From NCBI GenBank assembly GCA_001579985.1, contig LRSR01000428.1:1-23423 (forward strand): a DNA stretch of 23,423 nt. The letters run 5' to 3'. A program made the translations under genes and the position numbers. The DNA comes from Hypsibius dujardini. Lineage: Eukaryota > Tardigrada > Eutardigrada > Parachela > Hypsibiidae. Below the pieces are notes generated by a model that had not been told where the DNA came from, ran no database searches, and saw only the letters and a program-made list of their open reading frames with translations. Position 1 is the first letter of the stretch. The number at the start of each line of letters is the position of its first letter. Below, in pieces: positions 10,601 through 20,900 of the stretch.

Positions 10601-13600
10601 GGCTAGAAACAATCACCACAACGACAACACGACTAACGACTCGTGCTCTTCCGATTTCAGGAGCCCTGAAAATTCTGCATGACGAAATCAAAGCCGACGA
10701 TGTGCCTGCAGAAGCTACTCCAGCCTATAAACAGAGCCTGAGCTGCTCCTTATTTTATAAGGTCAGTAATTAGACCGTCAAATTGCATTCAGGGAAAGGT
10801 CGTCCGCGAACGCGGAAATGCTTGATCGCTTGGTCAAATCATGCTAAAACTATCGTTCTTGTTCCAGTTCGCTCTAGAAATTGTCGGTAATAGCGCAAAT
10901 TCCCGTTTCCGATCCGCAGTCGGCAGTCTTTCGCGGCCCATTTCCTCCGGAACGCAGGATTTCCCGACCAACGCGTCGAATTATCCGCTGACACAGCCTA
11001 TTCCCAAGCTGGAGTCTCTCGTGCAGTGCACAGGAGAGGCCAAGTACATCTCCGACACTGACTCCGGTACAATGTTATACGCCGCCTTTGCTGTTGCCGA
11101 GCGGGGAAACGCGGACATTGTGAAGATTGACTCCACCGATGCCATGAAGTATCCTGGTGTAGTGAAAGTGCTCACCGCGATGTAAGTATAATCTGAGTAA
11201 TTGGTACCGACGGATCACTCCTTCAGTCCCATGTTCCGGTACTCGACTACACGTATTGAAACCGCACAGGGATATCCCTGGCGTGAACAATATCAATCCG
11301 AATGCCAACGTTGACAAAGAGGAAGCATTGGCATCGGCAAAGGCTCTGTTTGCCGGTCAGCCCGTGGCGATCGTTGTCGGAAGTAAGTCAAGTTTAGTTC
11401 TTGGTATTGTAGACGTGAGACGAACTACCGGTCACAAGTGATGGCCTGCCCCGAGTGCTCCTTTTATTGGTGGCACTTGGTTCATGCCGTGAATATTTTA
11501 GCCCTCTGTAACCGTTCCAATGTTAGGTTCTCAGACTGCTGCCGAGGAAGGAGCAAAGTTGGTGAAGGTGACCTACGCCAATGCGCAGACCCCGATTTTA
11601 ACTTGTCGCGACGCCATCGACGCTAAATCATTCTTTCCAAGCATTCCCGATATGGTACGGCTCGTGTTTTGTGCGACAACTTGGTTGCTTTATCCGTAAC
11701 GCGGAGTGTTCTTTTATAGGTCATCGGAGATGCACCGACAGCGATAAAGAACGCACCCAGTCGAGTCAAGGGCGTCTTGGAGATCGGCAGTCAGATGCAC
11801 TTCTACATGGAAACTCAGGTAGTTGTTTAGGTCTCTCTTAAGATTCGGTCTCTGGTGGTTGCTTTTAGGGCTTCCTAGTCCTCTACCTGCCTTGTAACTT
11901 GATAGGCTGCCGTATGCACGCCGACTGATGACGGTATGGATGTTGAATCCGGCACGCAATGGTAAGAGACTGAGTTCGACACAGATCACCACAAACAATC
12001 AGAACTCCCATAAGCCATGCCCACGTACACGTGTTTCAACGACGCAGGGTCGACTGGGTGCAAGGAGGAGTCGCTCAATGTTTGGGCGTCAAGAAGAACT
12101 TGTAAGGTTCAGTTTTTCCCCTTTGTCTATCGCCATGCCATGGGCCATGACGATTCGTTCATAGAATCAATGTATCGGTCAAGCGAATTGGGGGCGCCTA
12201 TGGTGGAAAAATCTCTCGCGGCAACATAATTGCATGTGGAGCTGCTTTAGCCGCTCATGCTGTCAACAAGTAATCAAGTTTCCTCGCAATGATTCGGCCG
12301 ACGAATGTTCTGACTTGTGCCTAAAATTTTGCAGGCCAGTTAAGATGTTTCAGAGCTTATGGGACAGTGCTAAAATGATCGGAAAACGCAATCCATACTA
12401 CGTGGAATACGAGGCTGGATTCGACGCGAATGGAAAGTTGGCTGGTATTATTACGAATGTGTATGCTAATTGCGGCCAGACCGCGACGGAAAGTCCTGTG
12501 AGCGCGGTTACGCTCTGGGGAGATAACGGTCAGTGCTTATTTTTCCGGATTCATAATTTCATAAAGGAATTCACATACTGCTGTGTTACTATACTAGGTT
12601 ATAACTGCCCCAACTGGAAAGTCAGCATGACCAACTGTAAGACCAATTTGCCGGCAAATACTTGGACGCGTGCGCCAGGTCAGTAATACATCATGACTGA
12701 CTAATAAGATAACTTGCTAGTAAAGAAATGTCGCAAGGTAAACAGATCGTCAAGCAGGCAGGCAAACAAACAGACAGAGAGACAGACAGACAGAGAGACA
12801 GACAGACAGACAGACAGATAGACAGACAAGCAGACAGACAGTAAAGCAGACATACAGACGGACAGACGGACAGCAGAGCAGGCAATCAGGATGAGGGTAG
12901 AGGAAAAGCGAACCTTCTACACTTTCCAATAATTGGAAATTTCTGTTGTTGAATTTTAAAACAGAACATTTTACTTTTGCAGGTAGCACGGAATCTATCT
13001 TTTTTATCGAGTATATCATGGAGCACATTGCACAGACTCTGGGGAAGCCCTCGATTGACGTGAAACGTGCGAACTTCTATAAGAACGGCGACCGCACGAT
13101 TACCGGACAGCCGCTGAAGGACTTCACCTTGGCCGAGTTGACCGACAGTTTCCTCACCTCAGCCTCTTATCGGCAACGGTTGCAGGACGCCGCGACTTTC
13201 AACCTTAACAATCGCTGGCGTAAACGTGGAATTAGTGTGACACCCATGAAGTATGGCTCGACTTGGAACGGGAACAACTTTAATTGCTTTATCTCGGTAA
13301 TTTACTAATTACCCGATCAGTTCATGATTTCGTAGTAACCAGTACGTGTTTTCAGATTTTTCACTCCGGTGGAACTGTCGCCGTGTCGCATGGCGGCGTT
13401 GAAATGGGTCAGGGAATCAACACTAAAGTGGCGCAAGTTGTAGCCTATGAATTGGGAATACCGCTCGATTTGGTGTCGATTAAACCAAATTTTTCTCTGA
13501 CGAACGCGAACGCAAATTCCACCGGAGGCAGCGTAACCAGTGAACTTGTTAGCCTGGTGAGCTCCCCGCGTTTATTCTATATCAACAGCATGCTGTTATT

Positions 13601-14685
13601 TAAAATTTAAATTCGTTTCCTCCATAGGCCGCTATAAATTGCTGCAGTCAGCTGAAAGCGCGGATCGATCCCATAAAGAACACTATGCCCAATGCTTCTT
13701 GGTCCGACATCATCGAAGCATGCTTCGTAAAAACTATTGATCTTTCGGCCCGTTCTTGGTACGAATCACAGTTCAGTCGAACGAATAGGGGGGAGGAGGC
13801 AGTCCTTTTCAGTAACGTTTTTGGTCCACATTCGGCTTTTCGTTTAGGATTGCACCAAAAACAACTGGAGATGATGCTCCGGTGAACTATAACACATACG
13901 GCGTCACGTGCACGGAAGTCGAACTGGACGTTTTGACCGGAGAACATCAGATAACCCGGATGGACGTCATTCACGACTGTGGAGAATCCATGTCACCGTT
14001 AGTCGGTATGAGTTCGGCTGACGAATTGATTACCACCATTTAAAGGCAGGTTATTAAGTTCATTGTTGTCATTACGTTTTACAGATGTCGGTCAAATCGA
14101 AGGTACAATCGTGCGGTCGATTCCCAATGGCGTCGCGACATCGTCGGCTTCCTCAGGTTTCTGTATCGGTGGTGTATTCCTCATCTTTCAGGTGCCATTG
14201 TAATGGGTTTGGGATATTACACGTCGGAAGAACTTGTCTACGAAAAGACAACCGGTGCGTTAGTCACCTACAGTACGTGGAAGTACAAGCCGCCGACGAC
14301 TAAAGATATCCCGATCGACTTCCGCGTACAGATCCTGCAGAATTCGTCCAATCCATCCGGAGTTCTCCGCAGCAAATGTGAGTTAACCGGTTGACTGATT
14401 GAATGTCCAATGGTAATTTTGTCTGTTCTGCGTGCCACTGCTGTAGTGGTGGCTGAACCTCCGTTGTGCATGACTTGCTCGGTGGTTTTCGCACTTCGAG
14501 AGGCAATCAAAGCTGCCAGGGATGAGATTTCTCAAGGCCACGATTGGTTTCAAATCAGTAAGTAATACGCAAGGCACAATTAATTACCTTACCTTTATCC
14601 GTGGTCTGGTGCAGATGCTCCCATGACTGTCGAGAAAGTGCAACAGTATTGCCTACCCGACATCGCCCAGTTCACGTACAACTAA
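7645..14685 (+). CDS. AOX: aldehyde oxidase-like molybdo-flavoenzyme (xanthine dehydrogenase family)
   Basis: Oxidises aldehydes and/or N-heterocycles at a molybdenum cofactor, passing electrons through two [2Fe-2S] clusters to FAD. Exons: 7645-7690, 7934-8103, 8467-8624, 8691-8773, 8870-8949, 9262-9702, 9773-9798, 9955-10034, 10120-10268, 10337-10450, 10522-10588, 10661-10761, 10868-11181, 11270-11382, 11527-11654, 11720-11818, 11906-11961, 12048-12101, 12165-12269, 12335-12528, 12598-12678, 12983-13296, 13356-13556, 13628-13758, 13848-14005, 14085-14102, 14192-14377, 14447-14557, 14615-14685; 1282 aa (family about 1330). Cluster cysteines: C42, C47, C50, C73 and C112, C115, C149, C151. FAD domain from about 230 (LFLVAGHTSPGVY; WAGSLMLKRTHPEFPSD). 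Molybdenum domains from about 550, with QGGVAQ (747-752), GGAYGGK (769-775), NTWTRAPG (880-887) and catalytic Glu1226 in VAEPPL. The purine-binding Glu of xanthine dehydrogenase is Ala (about 807), favouring aldehyde oxidase. Cytosolic by family; no targeting signal seen. Confidence 0.95.
8232..8400. mobile_element. 169-bp TA-flanked foldback MITE (Tc1/mariner type) in oxidase intron 2
   Basis: Two inverted arms (8232-8301 and 8331-8400) pair across a 29-base loop. Apart from one difference near the tip (CAGTCAACGAC against CAATCAACGAC), the outer 38 bases are identical between arms. The inner halves differ at a handful of positions. Each end abuts a TA dinucleotide (8230-8231 and 8401-8402). 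TA target duplication plus termini beginning CA(G/A)T are hallmarks of Tc1/mariner-derived MITEs. There is no coding capacity; the open frames that cross it on both strands are by-products. It lies wholly inside the intron 8104-8466. Confidence 0.85.
9023..9160 (+). repeat. CAGA/CGGA tetranucleotide array in oxidase intron 5
   Basis: About 138 bases of (CAGA)n with many CGGA, CAGG and TAGA variants on the sense strand, followed by scattered TAGACAAGCAGA copies to about 9222. It fills almost half of the intron 8950-9261. Open frames on the minus strand (Cys-Leu-Ser-Val repeats) are repeat translations, not genes. Confidence 0.95.
9862..9908. repeat. self-complementary TACG/TGCG microsatellite in oxidase intron 7
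   Basis: About 47 bases of nearly perfect TACG repeats with two TGCG units, in the intron 9799-9954. The sequence is alternating purine-pyrimidine and self-complementary, so it can form a hairpin in RNA or cruciform/Z-DNA. Confidence 0.9.
12752..12882 (+). repeat. CAGA tetranucleotide array in oxidase intron 21
   Basis: About 130 bases of CAGA repeats with GAGA, TAGA, CGGA and AAACA variants on the sense strand, in the intron 12679-12982. Minus-strand open frames here (12691-12885 and 12750-13028) are translations of the repeat. Confidence 0.95.
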
Positions 14686-15556
14686 CTCGCCGCACGCTAC
14701 GTCCATTCGATTGTCCGGTGATTTCATTTTGTACATATCGCTTTCATTATCCAGTTTTCGTTTTAAGCTCTGAATACTCTTGATATGGGTCTGTCGTATG
14801 TTCGCGCCCACATCTAATTATTATGGTACTTCGTTCTTCCAGTCCTCCTTGCAATCCTAACATCGTTTGTGGTTCAAGTTTTTGAGAAATTTCATTTTAT
14901 TGCTTTTATTATTGTCCTTTCTCTTATAGTCGACCGTAGAATCTGCCTTTTGTGGCACGTATTTTGAGAACATGTGGTGTACTAGTACATTGAATACCTT
15001 TACTCTGCATGAAGTAGAGATGCGTACATGTATTTAGTCGTTATGTGATAATCAGTCAATCAAGAAGATGGGAAAGGGGATCCTGTTGCTGACAAGAGTT
15101 AAACAATCAATCAATCGAAGAATGCGGCGGACCCAATTCAGCGTAACTAATGAGTTAATCCCTCAATCAATCAATCAATCAATCGAAGGATGCGGCTGAC
15201 CCAATTCAGCTTACTAGTGCCATTGAACGGTCTAGATGGGGATCGCAATCGCACTATGGTTTACCCCTGTCTAAATGTAACATTTCGTGACTCTATGCTA
15301 CTGTGGTAATTTTGCAGCGACAAAAACTGTATGGACATACAGAAAACATTATTTTTCATGAACAAGCAACACAAATACTACACACTTCACTCAAAGACCT
15401 CGGGAAATGACTCCCGATGCGTATACACTTGATCTCCCAAACGCCATGATGTTGAACCATGCTCGCTTGAATCGACGATTATACAGTCCAAAGTATCCCA
15501 CTATGGTGAAAAAAATGGGGAATCCGGTGCTCGGGCCTTGATTTCAGCGTCATTTC
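14686..15556. other. convergent intergenic region oxidase / COX7C
   Basis: This holds the 3' untranslated regions of the plus-strand oxidase and the minus-strand COX7C. I see no AATAAA in the first 400 bases after the oxidase stop, and no conserved coding sequence. A pair of direct repeats with TCAA runs occurs at 15104-15213 (listed separately). Confidence 0.6.
15104..15213. repeat. two-copy direct repeat headed by TCAA runs
   Basis: Copy 1 (15104 to about 15145) and copy 2 (15164-15213) each consist of a (CAAT)n/(TCAA)n run followed by CGAAG(A/G)ATGCGGC and then GACCCAATTCAGC. The copies differ at a few positions, and copy 2 has the longer TCAA run. A weaker relative may begin near 15055. 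Confidence 0.85.
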
Positions 15557-15896
15557 TCACTCTTGGGGGCGCGACTTCTTCAGCAGCTGATGACGCACCA
15601 CCAAAAATGGCAGCCCGAATCCGCTCCCGAAAAAGGCGGTGAAGAGGAGGGTGAACGTATACCGGTTGTGGATGTTGAACGGCAGATTCTTTGAGGCAAA
15701 AAATGAGCGTTTCAGGGAGGAAGACGCACAAGGGAGAAGGAAGAAAGAGAAGGGAGAAGGAAGACAATTCAAGATTCATTTATTAACTTACGCCTCCGGG
15801 TATGCCGCCATCGTCATCCAGCCGTTTCATCGATGTGGAGAAATTCCGCTGACCGGGCCGTGCGAAAAGGCGGGTGAAAAGTCGCGGAGCAGACAT
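15557..15896 (-). CDS. COX7C: cytochrome c oxidase subunit 7C, mitochondrial
   Basis: Small nuclear-encoded subunit of respiratory complex IV in the mitochondrial inner membrane. Two exons on the minus strand, 15896-15792 (35 codons) and 15688-15557 (43 codons plus stop), are joined across a 103-base GT-AG intron with a strong pyrimidine tract; 78 aa. The first exon starts MSAPRLFTRLFARPGQRNFS, an Arg/Phe/Ser-rich presequence of the kind that directs mitochondrial import. The second encodes NLPFNIHNRY, one membrane segment, then FFGSGFGLPFLVVRHQLLKK, closely matching the human FGSGFAAPFFIVRHQLLK end. The Lys that precedes NLPF in vertebrates is lost at the junction: intron bases AAG sit just before the acceptor cut. 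The tail KSRPQE is slightly longer than usual. Confidence 0.93.
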
Positions 15897-17127
15897 TGTA
15901 GAAGGCAGAATATCAAAATGGGATGGAGAATCTCAGGGAATTGTTGTGAAATTTTGTTGAACTCGAAAGGCTTTCTTGTTCGCTATGTTAGCGCAGTAAA
16001 CTCGGAACAAGTGCGCTAAACACAGGAACAGTACCACAGTAGTAAGGGGGACCGACGTGAACACGATGTTTTGGCCAATCAAAATCCAAAATTCAACGGA
16101 CCGTATTGTATTCGTTGGTTTTCTTGAAAAAGGTTGGACCAGCAGCAAATCACGTGGTTTTCATTTTCTGCTTCTCATTCACCGTGTTGTCTTTCTGACG
16201 CGGACAGACAGACAGCACTGCAAAGTTGATCTGCATCATCGGCCAGCCAGATGCGTCCACGTTCAGATTAGGAAGACCAGATCAACACCTTTTTACACGG
16301 AATATTTTTTTTCTGACATGAGGAAGCAGTGACGTCATATCAGTGTTGTGTGTTAAGCTGTCCTCTCTGCCGCGAGCCAAGGACAGCAGCAGAAATCAAG
16401 TGAGTGGAGAGGCACTAAAGAGGAATCCCTCTATGAAAAGTAGGTTAATCGTTCGTTTTGTGTTGCCTTCTCCCGTGCTTCCATTCGTTTATGTGTGCGA
16501 TCGCGCGCGTCGCAGGCAGGAAGTGAGGCTGTGTGTTTGAGAGAAAGAACGCGTGGTCACCGTGTGCATTTATTTTAACTGGTCCTCGGATTCGTATTTT
16601 TTAACGGTTTTGTTGGTGTTATAGGTCTTTCACATTCCGCTTCAACGAACGCGATTCAATAAATTCATCTTATATTGGCTTTGAGAGCTGGTCTATCTGC
16701 ATTTCCTACCTTTTGAAACGGCAGATTCATTGATTGGTTCACCTACAAATCCTCTCAACATTCACTGCGGGCTTTTACTTGTCCATGTTGTGAGATTTCG
16801 ATTTCCGCCAATGACCAGTATGCGTCATTTATCCCCAAATTGGAATATTTTTGTTTCGTGAAATTCGGACTGACGGAAGTTGAGGAAATCCCTCTTCATC
16901 AGAAACGATCACATACAACGGAGCGGCGATACTGGATTGATTGATTGTGTGGTTATTCCAGCCATTAGTGGTGCAGTGTTCAGTCAGTGACTGCTGTAGG
17001 AATTCGAATGCCAAATTGGTTCAGTATTACCTACGCGTGGATTTCGGACTGCGTTTCGGTTTCTGGGTGTACCGTTTGTAGAGACATTGTTTGGAGGACA
17101 GCGTGATCACCAAAGACGTCGTCAGCG
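15897..17127. other. divergent intergenic region COX7C / ADAM10
   Basis: About 1.2 kb between two start codons on opposite strands, presumably containing both promoters and possibly 5' untranslated exons. A perfect TGACGTCA lies at 16330-16337, a short CAGA run at 16204-16216 and GATT repeats near 16935-16945. Several open frames of 60-90 codons occur on both strands, but none resembles a known protein. Confidence 0.55.
16330..16337. promoter_or_regulatory. CRE/ATF-type palindrome TGACGTCA
   Basis: This is a full consensus cAMP-response element, bound by CREB/ATF bZIP proteins in animals. It lies 434 bases upstream of the COX7C start codon and about 790 bases upstream of the ADAM10 start codon. 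The match is exact, but a single 8-base site can arise by chance. Confidence 0.3.
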
Positions 17128-17933
17128 ATGCAATGGAGACGATTAGTTTCCCTGCTCTGGATCCCGTGTTGCTCCTTCCTGCTTTCTGCCTTACATATCA
17201 GAGGTGCGTGATATCTTATAAAAATTGGCCTAATCGGTTTTGTTTGTTTTAATTTTGCACTTGGTGCATCTGATCGATTTATTGACGTGATTGATTGATT
17301 GATTGTGTCCTTTATACGATTATGATGAATCGGTTGATTGATTGATTACAGCGATCGTATTGAACAGTTTTAACACGGATTGGTTTCGGCTGTGTTGCGT
17401 CGTTCACCTTACGTAACAGTTTCTTAGACATCGCAATTATGAAATGACGCTTTAAACCAGAAGTCTATATTGCTGACACCTGGGAGCGGTGACGATTAGA
17501 CTGGTTACTGAGTATTTCCACTATGCTTCCATTTAGATTCCTTCGCATTGGCATGCTCTGAATTTTTCATCACGCTTTATGAATCATGAACTTATTAGTA
17601 GTATAACTAGTAATTACTGCATGATGTTGGGTTGCTTCGCTGTTTGAATTAGCAGTACATGTGAACAGCGACTCGATAGGAGCGAGAATGAGTAACGATT
17701 CTGACGGGCTGTTTCAGTGATGAGATGCTAAACTAAAGTAATGAACACCACAGGTGGTTTGTATTTGTTTGCGATGCCGCCGAATTGACGTGACACAAAT
17801 TAACTTTGATTAATCGCTGATGTCTGGACGTTTGTATAATATTTTCGAGAAACGAAGGAAAGCAGTAGTTGTCTCCGTCTGAAAATTTGCTTTATCTGTC
17901 TGTCTGCCTGTCTGTCTAATCGATCTGTCTGCC

Positions 17934-17972
<39 letters not shown>

Positions 17973-20900
17973 TTGCTTGCTTGCTTGTTTGTTTGTTTCT
18001 TTGGCTGGCCAGGTATCTGTTGATCGATTTGTCCGGATGTTCTGTCAGTTGACTGCCCATTGGAATTGTGCTGGCGTTTTGTTTTGCGGCATGTTACGTC
18101 GCGCCGGCAAACGGTAAATCAGGGAAAGAAATTCAATTTTTTTGCCTTACGCCAGCAATTTGTCCAGCTATTGTACTCCGTCGCCGTGCACACGCTGTCA
18201 GAGGAAACGTCAGCGAAAAACGGTGAATAACGATCGGCGATTACTCTCTACTCTACACAACTTCGTGAAGGAAAATGATTGCCCCATTCCAACCCTGACA
18301 GAAATGCCGTTTTCTCGCTGACGGGGGTTCATTGCCATTCATCTTTGCTCAGTTTCCGCAGTTATTTCGTGTGCGCATGTACCGCCGTCATTTTTTATCC
18401 TCCTCTGCTTTACAGAGAGTCTCAACGACGATCAACGCTGAAAAATCTCGTTATCGCATTACCCTCGTTTGAAGGGCTCTCGCGAGTAAACTCCACGGAG
18501 GATGGTAGACTCTGGCCGCCGAGTCGAGACTGCTGAAAACACGCCGAGCGTTACGAGACATCCGTCCATCCGCGAGACAGAGAGAGAGAGTTTAGGGAGG
18601 CATTTCGCGCCGGTGTTTGTGGCCATTACATATTTACTCGAGATTGTTATTATGGAAATTTCTCGCGAGCCGGTGAGCCGGCCAGCAGCAGTATTTGCGC
18701 ATGCATTGAGGAAGGGCTGGGTCTCTCACATTCACATCTCGCAGACAGACAGACAGACGGCAATCACCGCGGGCAGGCATGTCAGACCGCGTTGTTTGTG
18801 AAATTAAATTGAGGATGTTGAGTAGGGTCTATTGTTAGGGTCGTTAGAGGTGTTGGTCGAGAATGAGTCACGCCACGCGTTTTAGTGTGGCATGGTGCAG
18901 TTTCTCTCTTCCGGCCGCGCATGCGTCTTTTCTGTTCTCTGTGCCGGCCGTCTTTTTTTGGGCGCGGTCAGCCGGTGCAGATGAGTCTTGGGACAGGCAT
19001 GTGATGTGATGAATGCGGCGATGAGAGATATAGTCGAGCTGATAATTGGTAGCCGTGACCGATTTGTTTCTCCTTATATTTTAACTGCGTTTCAGTCTTA
19101 ATTTATGACTTCAATTCGGCGTTTGGATGTTGCGAACAGTTTCTCCCTTCACCCATTGGTTTCGCTCCTTGGTTGAATGCTAAAAAACACACCGACTAGT
19201 CTCCTGATTTTTTGGTAATACTTTTGACTGGAATTGTTGACAAATTAACGAATTTAGCAGTGCCAGTAAGAGAACGGTGGTGGCATGTCTTCTTACGCCA
19301 TATGTGTAATTAAGTCGTTAATGTTTTTTTGTCTGCTTTTGCCTATTCTATTCGGAAGTCGAACAAAAGCTGGGAAAATTGCCGACCGGTTATGCAATAG
19401 ATGTCTTGCTTGGTTGATTGAAGGTCGCGATAATAATGGCATCGTTCGCAATTCTGTGCACACCCGAGTTTGTCAAGGCTGAAAGTATTCCTGTGATCAG
19501 TTGACGGGCTGATTCTGCAGTCAGCTGCTGATGGGTTTTTTGATTGACTGAATGTGTAGGGAGTAACTCGGCATTTGTTGTTAATTATATGCGTATATAT
19601 TATTAATATTTTTGTTGAGCTAAATGGCGGTAATAATAGCAACCATGTTTTTTGGGAGTTTTTTTGTAAACATTGGAGGCACACTTTTTTGCCGTGTTTC
19701 ATTTTTTCCCTTTTCCGTTCTTTTTACAGTGACATCAGGCGGAGTTCCGTTGAACCGATTCGTGCGGCACTACGAGCCGCTCAACTACGACCACAACGAT
19801 CTCCACGTTCGGACCCGGCGAGCCATATCGGACACAACGAGTAGTCAGGGGGTGCAGGTCAAGTTCACTTCTCATGCACGGTACGTGACACGACAACGAC
19901 ACGCTATACGACGGAAACCAGTTTCCCTCTGCCCGGCAGTTTGACCACACACAAAAGCGGCGTGGCCGGTCGAGAGAGAGTCCTTCTATTCTACGTTACT
20001 TACTACACACGTGGCACAAACCTTGCGCTGACCGAATTAAGCACTTCAACTCGGGAGCTGTGTACAACAGCCATGCAACGAGTGTAATGGCTTAATTCGC
20101 TTAGCGCGAGGGTTTTGCCACGTGTGCATGACACTGTACTGCGATCGGTACTAACGTTACGATCTCCGCTTTCAGGAACTTCCATCTGAATCTCTACCCG
20201 GATACCTCGGCCTTTGCCGCGGATCACGTCGTCACCGACGGCCATGGCGCGAATCTCAACGTCGACACTTCCTTCCTGTTCGACGGGAGTGTTCGTGGGG
20301 ACAAAGAGTCCTATGTGCATGGCGCGATTAAGGACGGCATTTTTGAGGGGAAAATTTACCTACAAAACGACACCTTTGTCGTTGAACATGCCAAATAGTA
20401 CGCATGGGCGGTCATTTTTTCGATCGAGCAATCTTTTTTACTAGTGTCCTGCGATTCCATTATGTTGGAATGAAAATACTGAAAATGTGACTTTTAAAGA
20501 AAATAACAAACCTTGCCGGTAGATTTGAATTTATTTAATATCTTCTTAAAATAAAGGTTTATTGAAAATCATTCCTAAAATAAGTATTCGCAATCCGCAA
20601 TATTCAATTCAAAGATTTCTTTGGCTGTTTATTGTGTTTACATAAATGTATTGTCCTAACTTACAACTGAATTGTCTTTTTCTTGTTCCAGCTATTTCAA
20701 AGAGCCAAAGAACTTTCATTCCGTGATCTACTCCGAAAATGACGTCGTCTTCCCCGAATCATCCCATCCCCATAATCGCTCCCTGCCAAGTCACAGTCAC
20801 GGGCCCAACCGCGGCGCCGGTGAACCCGGCGGCTGCGGCATGTCCGACAAGATTCGAAACTGGATGAGAGGCGTGCAGAATTCCGCGGAAGAAGACCCGC

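Larger units (their letters stand above)
17204..19729 (+). other. intron 1 of ADAM10 (2.5 kb)
   Basis: The largest intron in the window separates the signal-peptide exon from the prodomain. It contains a CTGT array (17895-17999), GATT runs near 17288-17347, and a CpG-rich part (about 18180-19000) with an AP-1-like and an NRF-1-like site. I see no nested gene; open frames on either strand are unremarkable or repeat-derived. Large first introns often carry regulatory elements, which would fit the CpG-rich block. Confidence 0.7.

Noticed and set aside
12691-13028. Minus-strand frames rich in Cys-Leu-Ser-Val repeats
   Set aside because: They are translations of the CAGA array in an oxidase intron. 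The same applies to the frames at 8980-9240, 17800-18060 and 21830-22233.
15933-16148. Hydrophobic 71-codon minus-strand frame upstream of COX7C
   Set aside because: It matches no small mitochondrial or secreted protein I know, and lies in the presumed promoter region. I see no splice or conservation evidence.
19624-19729. Hydrophobic in-frame extension upstream of ADAM10 exon 2 as the real N-terminus
   Set aside because: The Phe/Ser-rich stretch is the translated pyrimidine tract of the 3' splice site. Exon 17128-17203 gives a better signal peptide with correct phase. Kept as an alternative in the findings.
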